From positions 1 through 41,164 of the forward strand of contig JAIKXO010000328.1 of assembly GCA_024684065.1 (NCBI GenBank): 41,164 bases of DNA. Direction: 5' to 3'. This stretch comes from Lachnospiraceae bacterium. GTDB taxonomy: Bacteria; Bacillota_A; Clostridia; Lachnospirales; Lachnospiraceae. Below the pieces are notes generated by a model. The model was not told the origin of the DNA, did not search any database, and was given only the letters and a program-made list of their open reading frames with translations. A program made the translations under genes and the position numbers. Each line of letters starts with the position of its first letter. Position 1 is the first letter of the stretch. Below, in pieces: positions 33,143 through 40,887 of this stretch.

Positions 33143-33595
33143 ATGACAGATTACGATTTGCTGAAAAGACAGATGGAAAGCCTGGCAGAGGAGTCTCCGG
33201 AATGCATCCCGGTAATGGCAAATACCGCCGCCTTATTGTTTTCTTCTATGCCGGACATAAACTGGGCGGGGTTTTATCTGGTGAAGGAAGGCTCTCTTTT
33301 GCTTGGACCGTTTCAGGGGAAGGTGGCCTGCGTCCGTATTGAGAAGGGAAGAGGAGTGTGCGGAACAGCCTGGGAAGAGGATCGTATCCAGGTGGTCCCC
33401 GATGTTCACTTATTTCCCGGCCATATTGCCTGTGACAGCGCTTCCCGGTCGGAAATAGTCATTCCGATACATCACGGTGGAGAGGTCGTTGCGGTACTGG
33501 ATATAGACAGTCCCATCCCGTCACGGTTCAGTGAAAGGGACAGGGAGGGGCTTAAGGACCTTACAGAGAGTATGGAGCGCTGCATAAGCTTTTGA
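33143..33595 (+). CDS. msrC: Free methionine-(R)-sulfoxide reductase (GAF domain)
   Basis: 150 residues forming one GAF domain. Cys63, Cys73 and Cys97 have the same spacing (10 and 24) as the catalytic cysteines of the E. coli enzyme (84, 94, 118). The motifs INWAGFY, GPFQGKVACVRI, GRGVCGTAW and FPGHIACDSASRSEIVIP fit. It reduces free methionine-R-sulfoxide and so repairs oxidative damage. The ribosome site is weak (GTAAAG). It converges with the sirtuin gene. Confidence 0.93.
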   Translation: MTDYDLLKRQMESLAEESPECIPVMANTAALLFSSMPDINWAGFYLVKEGSLLLGPFQGKVACVRIEKGRGVCGTAWEEDRIQVVPDVHLFPGHIACDSASRSEIVIPIHHGGEVVAVLDIDSPIPSRFSERDREGLKDLTESMERCISF

Positions 33596-33630
33596 ACGGG
33601 GAACAGAAAAGCCTGATAAGGTGATCGATG

Positions 33631-34437
33631 TCACTGTTCGTCCCAATCCGCCGCTTCAAGTATTTTCCCGATGCTGTCATGGAAGACAAGATCGGCTTTG
33701 CCTTCCATTTTTGTCCTGCTTTTATTGATGATGACCAGATGCTTTCCATGATATGTATGGGCAAGCCCCGAGGCAGAGCCTACTTCAAGGGAGGTTCCGC
33801 CTATGATCAGGCAGTCCGCTTCACGGATCATTGATATGGCGTTCTGATATGCCTCCTCCGGCAGGAATTCCCCGTACAGAGTGACATCCGGCCTGACCAT
33901 TTTACCGCACTTAGGACATTTGGGGATTTCTTCTTTGCTGTCAAAAATAAAGTCCTGGTCATACCTTTCCCGGCAGGAGATACAATGGTTTTTAAGTGTC
34001 GTTCCATGGATCTCAGAAACGTTCACACTGCCTGCCTTCTGATGAAGCCCGTCGATATTCTGAGTTATCACGCCCCTGATCCGGCCTGTCTTTTCCCACT
34101 TTGCAAGAATCTTATGAGCGGTATTTGGCATAACGGATCTTGCATCCAGATTTTTCCTGTAATAGTCAAAGAAAACCAGCGGCTCATTATACAGACAGTC
34201 GCTGCTTAGAAGATATTCCGGTTTATATCGCTGAAAACGCTTTTCGGTTTTATGGTATAAGCCATCCTTGCTCCTGAAATCCGGTATGCCACTCTCCGTG
34301 GAAACACCCGCCCCTCCAAGAAATACCGTATATCTGCTTTCCTTCAGGATGTCCTGAAAAGCTTCGAGCTTTTCCTCCGGAGACAAACGCTCAAAGAATC
34401 TGTGTTTTTCTTTTTCAGATCTGAATTCGTTAAACAT
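33631..34437 (-). CDS. cobB: NAD-dependent protein deacylase, sirtuin (CobB/SrtN type)
   Basis: 268 residues. NAD-binding elements are GGAGVSTESGIPDFRS (41-56) and TQNIDGLHQKAGS (125-137). The catalytic base is His144 in EIHGTT. The zinc ligands are Cys152 and Cys155, then Cys174 and Cys177 (KCPKCGKMVRPDVTLYGE). It removes acyl groups from lysines and releases nicotinamide and O-acyl-ADP-ribose. A nicotinamidase-like gene and a NUDIX gene nearby could handle those products. TAAGGAGA precedes ATG 34437. Confidence 0.95.
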   Translation of the reverse strand: MFNEFRSEKEKHRFFERLSPEEKLEAFQDILKESRYTVFLGGAGVSTESGIPDFRSKDGLYHKTEKRFQRYKPEYLLSSDCLYNEPLVFFDYYRKNLDARSVMPNTAHKILAKWEKTGRIRGVITQNIDGLHQKAGSVNVSEIHGTTLKNHCISCRERYDQDFIFDSKEEIPKCPKCGKMVRPDVTLYGEFLPEEAYQNAISMIREADCLIIGGTSLEVGSASGLAHTYHGKHLVIINKSRTKMEGKADLVFHDSIGKILEAADWDEQ

Positions 34438-34751
34438 TATCCGTCTCCTTATATTTTGATTTGCGGGGGATCATAAAGCGCAGAGCGCGGATCGGTCCCG
34501 TGATTTACTTCCTCCGGTATAAAAGACTCCTGAGTACGGTAACCTGTCCGGACGGACCTGCTCTTAACCGGGATCGTGACCACAGCATATTTAAAGTATT
34601 GCACAAATTACGTAAGATATCAATACTGCGCCGATTTGCATATGCTGTATTGCAGCTGTTTGTGATCAAACAGGAAAATGTAAAGGGAAAATGATGACAA
34701 TTTTCATAAATTCTGATATAACAGTCCATGGTATATTTTTTAAGCTGAGAT
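34438..34751. other. Gene-free region after the sirtuin start
   Basis: No gene is seen. A reversed remnant of hairpin D (ACTGCGCCGATTTGC) begins at 34625. A candidate plus-strand promoter is listed at 34694-34722. Confidence 0.45.
34694..34722 (+). promoter_or_regulatory. Candidate promoter for the YczE-like gene
   Basis: ATGACA (34694-34699), 17-bp spacer, TATAAC (34717-34722). Its transcript would run through the whole four-hairpin element before reaching the gene at 34918. Confidence 0.4.
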
Positions 34752-34870
34752 GATCCGGCCAGTAGACCGGACCAAACTTAGTCGACATTTGCTATAGCAA
34801 ATGCCGAATAAGACCGGCATAAACTAAAGTTTATGCTTAAGCATGCGATTTGCTGCGCAAATCGGCGCAG
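34752..34870 (+). repeat. Complete modular palindromic element (hairpins A-B-C-D), type copy
   Basis: 119 bases with four hairpins in a row. A is GATCCGGCC with GGACC-type partner arms (34752-34772). B is CGACATTTGCTATAGCAAATG plus CCG (34783-34805). C is CCGGCATAAACTAAAGTTTATGC (34814-34836). D is GCGATTTGCTGCGCAAATCG followed by GCGCAG (34845-34870). Arms change together between copies (for example ACGAAC/GTTCGT in one and ATAAAC/GTTTAT in another), which shows that pairing has been kept. A second complete copy is at 38005-38121. Confidence 0.9.
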
Positions 34871-34917
34871 TACGGAGTTGAAACTAAAGACATCGTCGCA
34901 GTAAGGAGTATTGTAAT

Positions 34918-35610
34918 ATGAGGAGAAGAATTATCGCGGAATGGCTGAAGATCGTTGCCGGGCTGATCGTATTTGCTTTCGGCGTACATATGACCATATA
35001 TGCGAATATCGGGCTTGCGCCCTGGGACTGCCTGGGAATGGGCATAGCCCTGCATACTCCGCTTAATTACGGCCTGGCAATGACTTTGACCGCGGTCACA
35101 GTCCTTATAATAGATATTGCGCTGAAGGAAAGGATCGGCTTCGGAACCGTAATAGACGCCCTGTTTACCGGAAATTTCGTCCAGGCGTTTAATTATCTGA
35201 ACAGACTGCCTGAGAATAACAATGTATGGCTTGGAATAATAATAATGATCATCGGATTTGTATTCATGGCGATCGGCATGTGGATATATATGAGCGCGGA
35301 GCAATGCTGCGGCCCGAGAGATGCGCTGCTCGTCGGGCTCGGGAAAAGGATGCCGAAAGTTCCGATAGGGATCGTAGAGGTCTTGCTTTGGGCAGTGGTC
35401 CTTCTGATCGGATATCTTCTGGGAGGTCCGGTAGGAATAGGAACCCTTATCAGTACTTTTGGCGCAGGACTTATCATGCAGCTTGTATACAATCTTATCC
35501 GGTTTGAGCCAAGAAAGCTCAACCACAGGGATGTCTTTACAGTGGTCAGGGCCCTGGGAGGCATGGAAGAGGAAATGATTCGATCTAAGGACCGAATCGG
35601 CACGAACTGA
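34918..35610 (+). CDS. YczE/YitT-type integral membrane protein
   Basis: 230 residues with five membrane spans. The start motif IYANIGLAPWDCLGMGIA is characteristic of YczE/YyaS-type proteins, as is the second repeat-like segment CCGPRDALLVGLGKRM. The family's transport role is unknown. AAGGAG lies 10 bases before ATG. The C-terminus is unusual: the last residues, about KDRIGTN, and the stop codon are encoded by a palindromic element that starts at 35573. The original stop must have been lost or replaced when the element arrived. Confidence 0.87.
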   Translation: MRRRIIAEWLKIVAGLIVFAFGVHMTIYANIGLAPWDCLGMGIALHTPLNYGLAMTLTAVTVLIIDIALKERIGFGTVIDALFTGNFVQAFNYLNRLPENNNVWLGIIIMIIGFVFMAIGMWIYMSAEQCCGPRDALLVGLGKRMPKVPIGIVEVLLWAVVLLIGYLLGGPVGIGTLISTFGAGLIMQLVYNLIRFEPRKLNHRDVFTVVRALGGMEEEMIRSKDRIGTN

Positions 35611-35630
35611 AGTTCGTGCCAAACGGCGCG
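35573..35630 (+). repeat. Modular palindromic element overlapping the YczE-like 3' end
   Basis: AAATGATTCGATCTAAGGAC then CGAATC is a variant first hairpin, followed by hairpin C (GGCACGAAC-tga-AGTTCGTGCC region) and a truncated tail AAACGGCGCGG. The TGA in the loop of hairpin C is the stop codon of the membrane protein gene. Confidence 0.85.
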
Positions 35631-35672
35631 GAAGAGTAAAAAAGGGTATGAAATCTTATTAGAATGCCTTAT

Positions 35673-36374
35673 TTAATCGACTCTCAGCATCCTGTATCCG
35701 ATCCCTATATGCGTCTGGATATACTTTGGAGAATCCGGAGCGGGTTCTATTTTTTTCCGGAGCGTCGTCATAAATACACGTAAAGAGGCCACATCATTAT
35801 CCCAGCTCCGTCCCCAGATGTTTTGCGTAATAAATGTATGTGTAAGTACTTTGCCGGTGTTCCTGGCAAGAAGGCAGAGCAGTTTATATTCCATGGATGT
35901 CAGCTTCAGTTCATCTCCGTCAAGCCATGACACTCCCGCTGAATAGTCGATCGACAGTTTTCCGTTTGTATAGACGGAACTGTCGGTATTTTTATCATTG
36001 TTAAGTAAGGACAGGCGGCGTATCGTGACACGCAGGCGGGCCAGTAATTCCTCCACGGAAAAAGGCTTTGTCAGATAATCATCCGCTCCCGCATCAAGTG
36101 CTTCTATCTTATCGGCATCGTCGCTTCTGGCACTGATCACAATGATCGGCATATTCGACCAGCCGCGGACCTGATGGATCACTTCGATACCATCCATATC
36201 AGGCAGTCCGAGATCCAGAAAGAGAACATCCGGATTATGTGAGGACGCCATCATTAACGCCTCGGATCCGTTAGCTGCCGTCAGATATTTATAATCATGG
36301 GTTTTGAGCGTGGTGACGATCAGGTTGCGGATCGGAGCATCATCCTCAATTACAAGAACAACAGGACTATTCAT
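35673..36374 (-). CDS. kdpE: Response regulator, OmpR/KdpE type
   Basis: 233 residues. The receiver domain (4-118) has the acidic pair Glu10-Asp11, phospho-acceptor Asp54 in LFLDLGLPDMDG and Lys in DDYLTKPFSVEE. The winged-helix DNA-binding domain (about 135-233) ends with HIGIGYRMLRVD. The start overlaps the end of the kinase gene by 8 bases, so the two are coupled and form a two-component pair. By family and context it should control potassium uptake genes. Direct repeats ahead of the KtrB/TrkH-type gene (40888-40927) are a candidate binding site. Confidence 0.93.
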   Translation of the reverse strand: MNSPVVLVIEDDAPIRNLIVTTLKTHDYKYLTAANGSEALMMASSHNPDVLFLDLGLPDMDGIEVIHQVRGWSNMPIIVISARSDDADKIEALDAGADDYLTKPFSVEELLARLRVTIRRLSLLNNDKNTDSSVYTNGKLSIDYSAGVSWLDGDELKLTSMEYKLLCLLARNTGKVLTHTFITQNIWGRSWDNDVASLRVFMTTLRKKIEPAPDSPKYIQTHIGIGYRMLRVD

Positions 36375-38469
36375 GGTTTTGTACCTCTTTCATTGGCAGT
36401 GAGACAGTAAAGCAGCAGCCGGTGGGGTGGTTGTCACTTAATGTGATCCTGCCGTGATGTGATTCGACGATTGATTTACAGAGTGCCAGACCGAGGCCCA
36501 GGCCTCTCCGCCCATCGGCAACCGTACCGGGACCGGTGTAGAACATTTCAAATACATGCGGCTTGATACTGTCCGCTATACCCGGCCCATTGTCACAGAC
36601 AGTTACGACAGCTTCGGTTCCTTCCTGTCTGCTCTGAATGCATATCTCTGATCCGGGAGGCGTATTCTTGACGGCGTTGTTGATCAGGTTGATAAGCACC
36701 TGCATGATCAGCTTTGCGTCCATGTTTACCAGAAGAATATCATCAGTATTCTCAACTCTGATGGAGTGCTGGAGTGCACTCCTGTCAACGTGTTTAAGCG
36801 CCTCCTCGATGACATCGCTCATGACCTCGGATGAAAGGTGAAGCTCCATCTGCCCGTTTTCGATACGGGAAATGGAGAGCAGGTTCTCCACAAGATCGAT
36901 AAGCCATTCTGATTCGTCATAAATATCGCAGAAGATCTGTTCAAGCGTTGTATCATCAAGCTGTTTATAGTGTGACAGCAGGTTGCTGGCGTTTCCGGAT
37001 ATCGAAGTCAGGGGGGTGCGGATGTCATGTGAGATGGAGCGCAAAAGGTTCGACCGAAGCTGCTCATTTCGGATTATGACGGAAGCCTGTCTTTTTTCCT
37101 CGGCATTCCGCAGATTCTCAAGCGCCAGGGCGCATTCTCCTAAAATAGATATCACGATGCTGTTTTCAAAAGGCTCGAGCGCGATCCCGTTCAGACGGAT
37201 TGAGATAACACCATAACAGTAGCCGTTTAAGCAGATGGCGTGATACTGGGATTTTGCCGCTTCGAAGTGCTCCATGCGAAAGCCTGCGGACTGCCGGTTT
37301 AAGAACACCCACTCGGCGATTTCTTTTTCGTTGCTGTCCGCGGGGCATGTATCTTTTGATGACAGGGAAGAGAGGAATTCCTCACCATCCTTAAGGACAT
37401 CGCCTTTTATATGCGGATAGACCGCGACATCCCGGTTTAAAAGGGTTATTATCTGACGGGCGGTTATCCGGATCACTTCTGCAGGGCTTTCCGCCTTTTG
37501 AAGGAGCTGATTAGTGTCTAACAGAACCTTTGTCCGGAAAGCTTCACCCGCAGCCTGCCTTGTGTTCTGTTTCATCCTGTTGGCCAAAGTTCCCGTGATA
37601 AGAGAGGAGGTCAGCATGATCGCAAAGGTTACGGCATATTCGGCCTCATAAGTATGAAAGCTGAACCGGGGATCGATGAAAAACCAGTTGAACAGCAGGA
37701 CGCTTAAGAGAGAACCCACTGCGCTGTAAACAGGGTTTATGGTGATAACTGAGATCAGCAGGACGCCGAGTATGAAAACGGTAATGATATTCGATTCCGA
37801 AAATCCAAGCCGGGTGAAAGCAAGTCCGATCCCCGTTGTCACGATGAGGAGGAGAAGGGTGTAGGCGGATTCTTTTAAAGTGGGCCGCATCCGGTCGGTG
37901 ATGTGTGATTTTTCTTTCTGCTGTTTGAAACCCGAAGCAGAGTCGGGGATGATGTAAATATCCATGTCCGGAACGTTTGGAATGATCTGCTCCATCGAAG
38001 AAATGATCCGGTCTGTAAACAGACCGGACTTATTCGACATTTGCTGACGCAAATGCCGAATTGGCCGGCATGAACCGAAGTTCGTGCCTAAGCGCTCGAT
38101 CTGCTTTGCAAATCGGCGCAGAAAAGGCGGCCTGCTCCAGGGATACCGTCTTTTGATGCTGCTCCTTCCCATTACGATCTTGGTTATGCCGCAAAGACGG
38201 GCATATTCCGTAACCTGTGCGGGAATGTCATTGCCGATTATCGTAGTGACCGATGCTCCGTTCTGTTCGGCGAACCGGATGTTTTGCTGAAGTCTTCTTC
38301 GGTCCTCTTCGGAAAGCGCATCATAATTCGTGGGCTTAACGTAGATTGCCGTAAGTGTGGCTTGAAAAGCATCCGCAAGCCTGGCTGCCGCGGCAACAAC
38401 TCTGGGATTGGAGGGAGAAGGGGAGATACAGACCAGAATATGCTCACCCGATTCGGAATATTCGCCCAT
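36367..38469 (-). CDS. kdpD: KdpD-like sensor kinase lacking the N-terminal KdpD domain, with a repeat-derived 39-residue insertion
   Basis: 700 residues. A UspA domain (about 10-177) comes first; the N-terminal P-loop KdpD domain of full-length KdpD is absent, as in many short Firmicute forms. Four spans of the DUF4118 type lie at about 200-295, a GAF-like region at 315-455, HisKA with His481 in SISHDIRTPLTSI, and HATPase with NLINNAVKNTP and GLGLGLALCKS. Residues 117-155 (Leu-Arg-Arg-Phe to Asp-Arg-Ile) are encoded by a complete palindromic element. Without them the domain reads WSRPPF then ISSMEQIIP, matching the normal loop and helix of KdpD UspA domains. GGGAGGG precedes ATG 38469. It follows the KtrB/KtrA genes and probably senses potassium or turgor. 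Confidence 0.93.
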   Translation of the reverse strand: MGEYSESGEHILVCISPSPSNPRVVAAAARLADAFQATLTAIYVKPTNYDALSEEDRRRLQQNIRFAEQNGASVTTIIGNDIPAQVTEYARLCGITKIVMGRSSIKRRYPWSRPPFLRRFAKQIERLGTNFGSCRPIRHLRQQMSNKSGLFTDRIISSMEQIIPNVPDMDIYIIPDSASGFKQQKEKSHITDRMRPTLKESAYTLLLLIVTTGIGLAFTRLGFSESNIITVFILGVLLISVITINPVYSAVGSLLSVLLFNWFFIDPRFSFHTYEAEYAVTFAIMLTSSLITGTLANRMKQNTRQAAGEAFRTKVLLDTNQLLQKAESPAEVIRITARQIITLLNRDVAVYPHIKGDVLKDGEEFLSSLSSKDTCPADSNEKEIAEWVFLNRQSAGFRMEHFEAAKSQYHAICLNGYCYGVISIRLNGIALEPFENSIVISILGECALALENLRNAEEKRQASVIIRNEQLRSNLLRSISHDIRTPLTSISGNASNLLSHYKQLDDTTLEQIFCDIYDESEWLIDLVENLLSISRIENGQMELHLSSEVMSDVIEEALKHVDRSALQHSIRVENTDDILLVNMDAKLIMQVLINLINNAVKNTPPGSEICIQSRQEGTEAVVTVCDNGPGIADSIKPHVFEMFYTGPGTVADGRRGLGLGLALCKSIVESHHGRITLSDNHPTGCCFTVSLPMKEVQNHE
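38005..38121 (+). repeat. Complete modular palindromic element inserted in frame in the kdpD-like gene
   Basis: 117 bases with all four hairpins: GATCCGGTCTG-taaa-CAGACCGG (A), CGACATTTGCTGACGCAAATG with CCG (B), CCGGCATGAACCGAAGTTCG with TGCC (C) and CGATCTGCTTTGCAAATCG with GCGCAG (D). The length is exactly 39 codons, and the antisense reading used by the gene has no stop codon. It is the only copy in the window that lies wholly within a coding region. Confidence 0.93.
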
Positions 38470-38562
38470 GCCGTTTCCCTCCCTTGATTTTTCGTCATTA
38501 TACTATAAATACCGGTTGCTGTTAAGCAAGGCCTTAATTGCCTGCAGGGAATCATTTTGAGG

Positions 38563-38621
38563 TAATGATCCGACCTGAAGTTCGTCCCAAAGCGCACGAT
38601 CTGCTTCGCAAAACGGCGCAG
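38563..38621 (+). repeat. Partial modular palindromic element upstream of the kdpD-like gene
   Basis: It starts AATGATCCGACCTGAAG and continues TTCGTCCCAAAGCGCACG and ATCTGCTTCGCAAAACGGCGCAG. Hairpin A and the first arm of C are fused by a deletion, and hairpin D is nearly intact. It lies between the 52-aa peptide gene and the kinase gene. Confidence 0.75.
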
Positions 38622-38632
38622 AACCCGCAGTA

Positions 38633-38791
38633 CTACTTTGATTTTTTCATCCTGCCGGCCTTTTTATCAAGAGGAGAAGGGCGGCGCCTGTTTTTCTTTG
38701 AATCGTTGCAGAAAATCCCGAATCGTCCCGCCGCGTAGTATCCAAATGAAAAAAGAGTGATCAGGATCACGATCATAATAATTACTTCCAT
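38633..38791 (-). CDS. 52-residue membrane peptide in the potassium operon
   Basis: A short gene found by reading the minus strand between the KtrA-type and kinase genes. ATG 38791 is preceded by AAGGGGGTG at good spacing, and TAG is at 38633-38635. The product starts with one hydrophobic span (MEVIIMIVILITLFSFGYY), followed by AAGRFGIFCND and a strongly basic tail (KKNRRRPSPLDKKAGRMKK). Position, strand and ribosome site support a real gene. By analogy with KdpF, the small subunit of the Kdp potassium pump, it could be an accessory of the KtrB/TrkH channel or of the kinase. That is inference, and no sequence similarity to KdpF is claimed. Confidence 0.72.
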   Translation of the reverse strand: MEVIIMIVILITLFSFGYYAAGRFGIFCNDSKKNRRRPSPLDKKAGRMKKSK

Positions 38792-38818
38792 ACAAAACAC
38801 CCCCTTATATACCTTGTA

Positions 38819-39466
38819 CTACATATGAAAACATTTTTGGATCGCTTTCCGCTTACCGAGGACCAGCATTGTATTGCTTCCGCTCAGAACCGTTTCGGGC
38901 GTTACGGAAAGATTCATTTCTCCGCTTTCCCTGATCGCCATGATATTGATCCCGTATTTTTTTCTGATATCGATCTGTCCGATCCTCTTTCCAACCCATT
39001 CTGCGGGAACGGAGACCTCAAAGATGGCATGGTCTTCATCCAGCTTGATGTAATCCAGGACATGGTCGGAAGCATACCGGATGGCGGCCCACTCAGCGAT
39101 CTGTTTCTCCGGATTGATCACTTCGTCCGCGCCGTTCCGCAGTAAAAACTTGGCCTGAACATCCCTGTCTGCCCGTGAAATAACGAATTTTCCGCCAAGC
39201 TCCTTAAGAAGCGAGGTCGTTTCAAGAGAGCTTTGGAAATCGCCCCCTATAGTAACTATACAGATATCGTAGTTGCTGACACCGAGGGATCTTAAGAACG
39301 CCTCATTGGTACTGTCGCCTATCTGGGCGTCTGTCACAAAGGGGAGAATGATGTTTATGCGTTCCTCATCCCTGTCTACCGCCATAACCTGATGCCCCAG
39401 CTCCCGGAACTTCTTAGCAAGAAGCGATCCGAAACAGTTTGTTCCTATAAGTAGAATTGATTTCAT
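38819..39466 (-). CDS. ktrA: Potassium uptake regulatory subunit, KtrA/TrkA type
   Basis: 215 residues. The RCK-N nucleotide-binding domain starts ILLIGTNCFGSLLAKKF, a GxxxxG Rossmann motif, with acidic Asp31 at the end of strand 2 (AVDRDEERI). The RCK-C domain (about 135-215) follows. It assembles as a cytoplasmic ring under the KtrB/TrkH channel and gates it in response to ATP/ADP or NAD(H). AAGAGG precedes ATG 39466. It lies 14 bases after the channel gene. Confidence 0.94.
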   Translation of the reverse strand: MKSILLIGTNCFGSLLAKKFRELGHQVMAVDRDEERINIILPFVTDAQIGDSTNEAFLRSLGVSNYDICIVTIGGDFQSSLETTSLLKELGGKFVISRADRDVQAKFLLRNGADEVINPEKQIAEWAAIRYASDHVLDYIKLDEDHAIFEVSVPAEWVGKRIGQIDIRKKYGINIMAIRESGEMNLSVTPETVLSGSNTMLVLGKRKAIQKCFHM

Positions 39467-39480
39467 TGTAATTACCTCTT

Positions 39481-40812
39481 TTATCCGACACTGATCTTGC
39501 CCGCAGGGTACTGTACCGGTTCTGTTCTTATACTGAAAGCGGCATATAAGAGTGTAAGCCCGCCGACTCTTCCGATAAACATAAGTCCGATCAGGACCGT
39601 GCGGGATATTATACCCAGGGAGGGTGTGATCCCTGAAGACAGCCCCACCGTTCCGATCGCGGACACGGTTTCAAAAATGCACTGTTCATAAGGAAGCCTT
39701 TCAAAAATGCTTATGATAAAGGCTCCGGTCAAAGAAAGACTAAGATAAAGTATCAGTAAAGTCGAAGCATATCTTACGGTATCTTCCTCGATCCTTCTGT
39801 TGAAAAGCTTAGGGGTCTTTCGATGGCGGACTACAGCCGTTGCGTTGGCAAACAGTACTGCGATCGTCGTCGTTTTCACGCCTCCGGCCGTGGATCCGGG
39901 AGAGCCTCCGATCAGCATTAAGATCACTGTCATTGCTCTTCCCGCACTCGAAAAGCTTGCCATATCTACCGTATTGAACCCTGCGGTCCGGGGCGTGACA
40001 GCCTGAAACAGCGACACGCAGATCCGCTCCTTCAGGTCAAATTCTGAAAAATCATTGAAGAAGAAGACGATACAGGGTATCAATACCAGAAGGAGCGTGG
40101 CGGTTAAGATGACCTTGCTCTGCATCCTGTATTTTTTTATATGAAATCTGTTTTTAGCGATATCGTCCCATGTAAGAAATCCGATTCCTCCGGTAATGAT
40201 AAGGAGACACAGGATGATCACTGTACCGAAGCTGTTGCTCAGGGAGGTAAGGGATGAGAATTCGCCGGATCTGTCCCCCATAATATCAAAGCCCGCATTA
40301 CAGAAGGCTGAAACGGAATGAAAAACAGACATCCATATCCCCGAAGTGCCGAAGGAGGCACAGAAAGCCGGAAGCATCAGAATTGCGCCTGAAAGCTCTG
40401 CAATAAATGTAATTTTACAGATAAAGAGTGTCAGCGTCACTATTCCGCCAAGCTGAACGGCGGATATGCTCTCCTGCAGCATGCTCCGCTGCAGCAAAGA
40501 GATCTTTTTCCCGGAAGCAGTGGCGATCAGGGCGGTCACGGTGATGATCCCAAGCCCTCCGGTCTGTATAAGGAGCAAGATCACCGCCTGACCGAAAGAA
40601 GACCAGTATGTGGCCGTATCCCTGACGACAAGGCCTGTTACACAGACAGCGGAGGTTGAGGTGAATAACGCATCATCAAGAGCGGTCCAGCTTCCGGCTC
40701 TGGACGATACGGGAAGTATGAGTAACAACGTCCCGATCATAATTACGGAAAGAAATCCCGCTATTATGATCTGGAATGATGATAATTGTTTCCCCATAAT
40801 ACGCCCGCTCAT
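39481..40812 (-). CDS. ktrB: Potassium uptake channel subunit, KtrB/TrkH type
   Basis: 443 residues from ATG 40812, chosen because AGGAGG lies 6 bases upstream; a GTG at 40854 would add 14 residues without such a site. Four selectivity-filter segments are visible: TSAVCVTGL, SAFCNAGFD, TPRTAGFNT and SAIGTVGLSSG, each with the central glycine of the SKT family. About eight main membrane helices with pore loops are expected. It moves potassium, probably with sodium coupling as in Ktr. It is the first gene of a five-gene minus-strand module: channel, gate, small peptide, kinase, regulator. Confidence 0.95.
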   Translation of the reverse strand: MSGRIMGKQLSSFQIIIAGFLSVIMIGTLLLILPVSSRAGSWTALDDALFTSTSAVCVTGLVVRDTATYWSSFGQAVILLLIQTGGLGIITVTALIATASGKKISLLQRSMLQESISAVQLGGIVTLTLFICKITFIAELSGAILMLPAFCASFGTSGIWMSVFHSVSAFCNAGFDIMGDRSGEFSSLTSLSNSFGTVIILCLLIITGGIGFLTWDDIAKNRFHIKKYRMQSKVILTATLLLVLIPCIVFFFNDFSEFDLKERICVSLFQAVTPRTAGFNTVDMASFSSAGRAMTVILMLIGGSPGSTAGGVKTTTIAVLFANATAVVRHRKTPKLFNRRIEEDTVRYASTLLILYLSLSLTGAFIISIFERLPYEQCIFETVSAIGTVGLSSGITPSLGIISRTVLIGLMFIGRVGGLTLLYAAFSIRTEPVQYPAGKISVG

Positions 40813-40887
40813 TACGAACCTCCTGTTTCTGCGCAGTGCGGAAATGATCCGCACAGCTTCATCGTAATACAGATCACGCTAAGATTG

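Noticed and set aside
34837..35622. 261-codon open frame antisense to the YczE-like gene.
   Set aside because: It starts and ends in palindromic elements and mirrors the real gene; no domain is visible.
37999..38124. AGAAA flanks the element in the kdpD-like gene and might be a target-site duplication.
   Set aside because: An insertion including one copy of it would be 121 bases and break the reading frame, and other copies show no clear flanking repeat. Chance match is likely.
38538..38738. 66-codon plus-strand frame at the kdpD-ktrA gap.
   Set aside because: It begins beside a palindromic element and is antisense to the better-supported 52-aa peptide, with no ribosome site.
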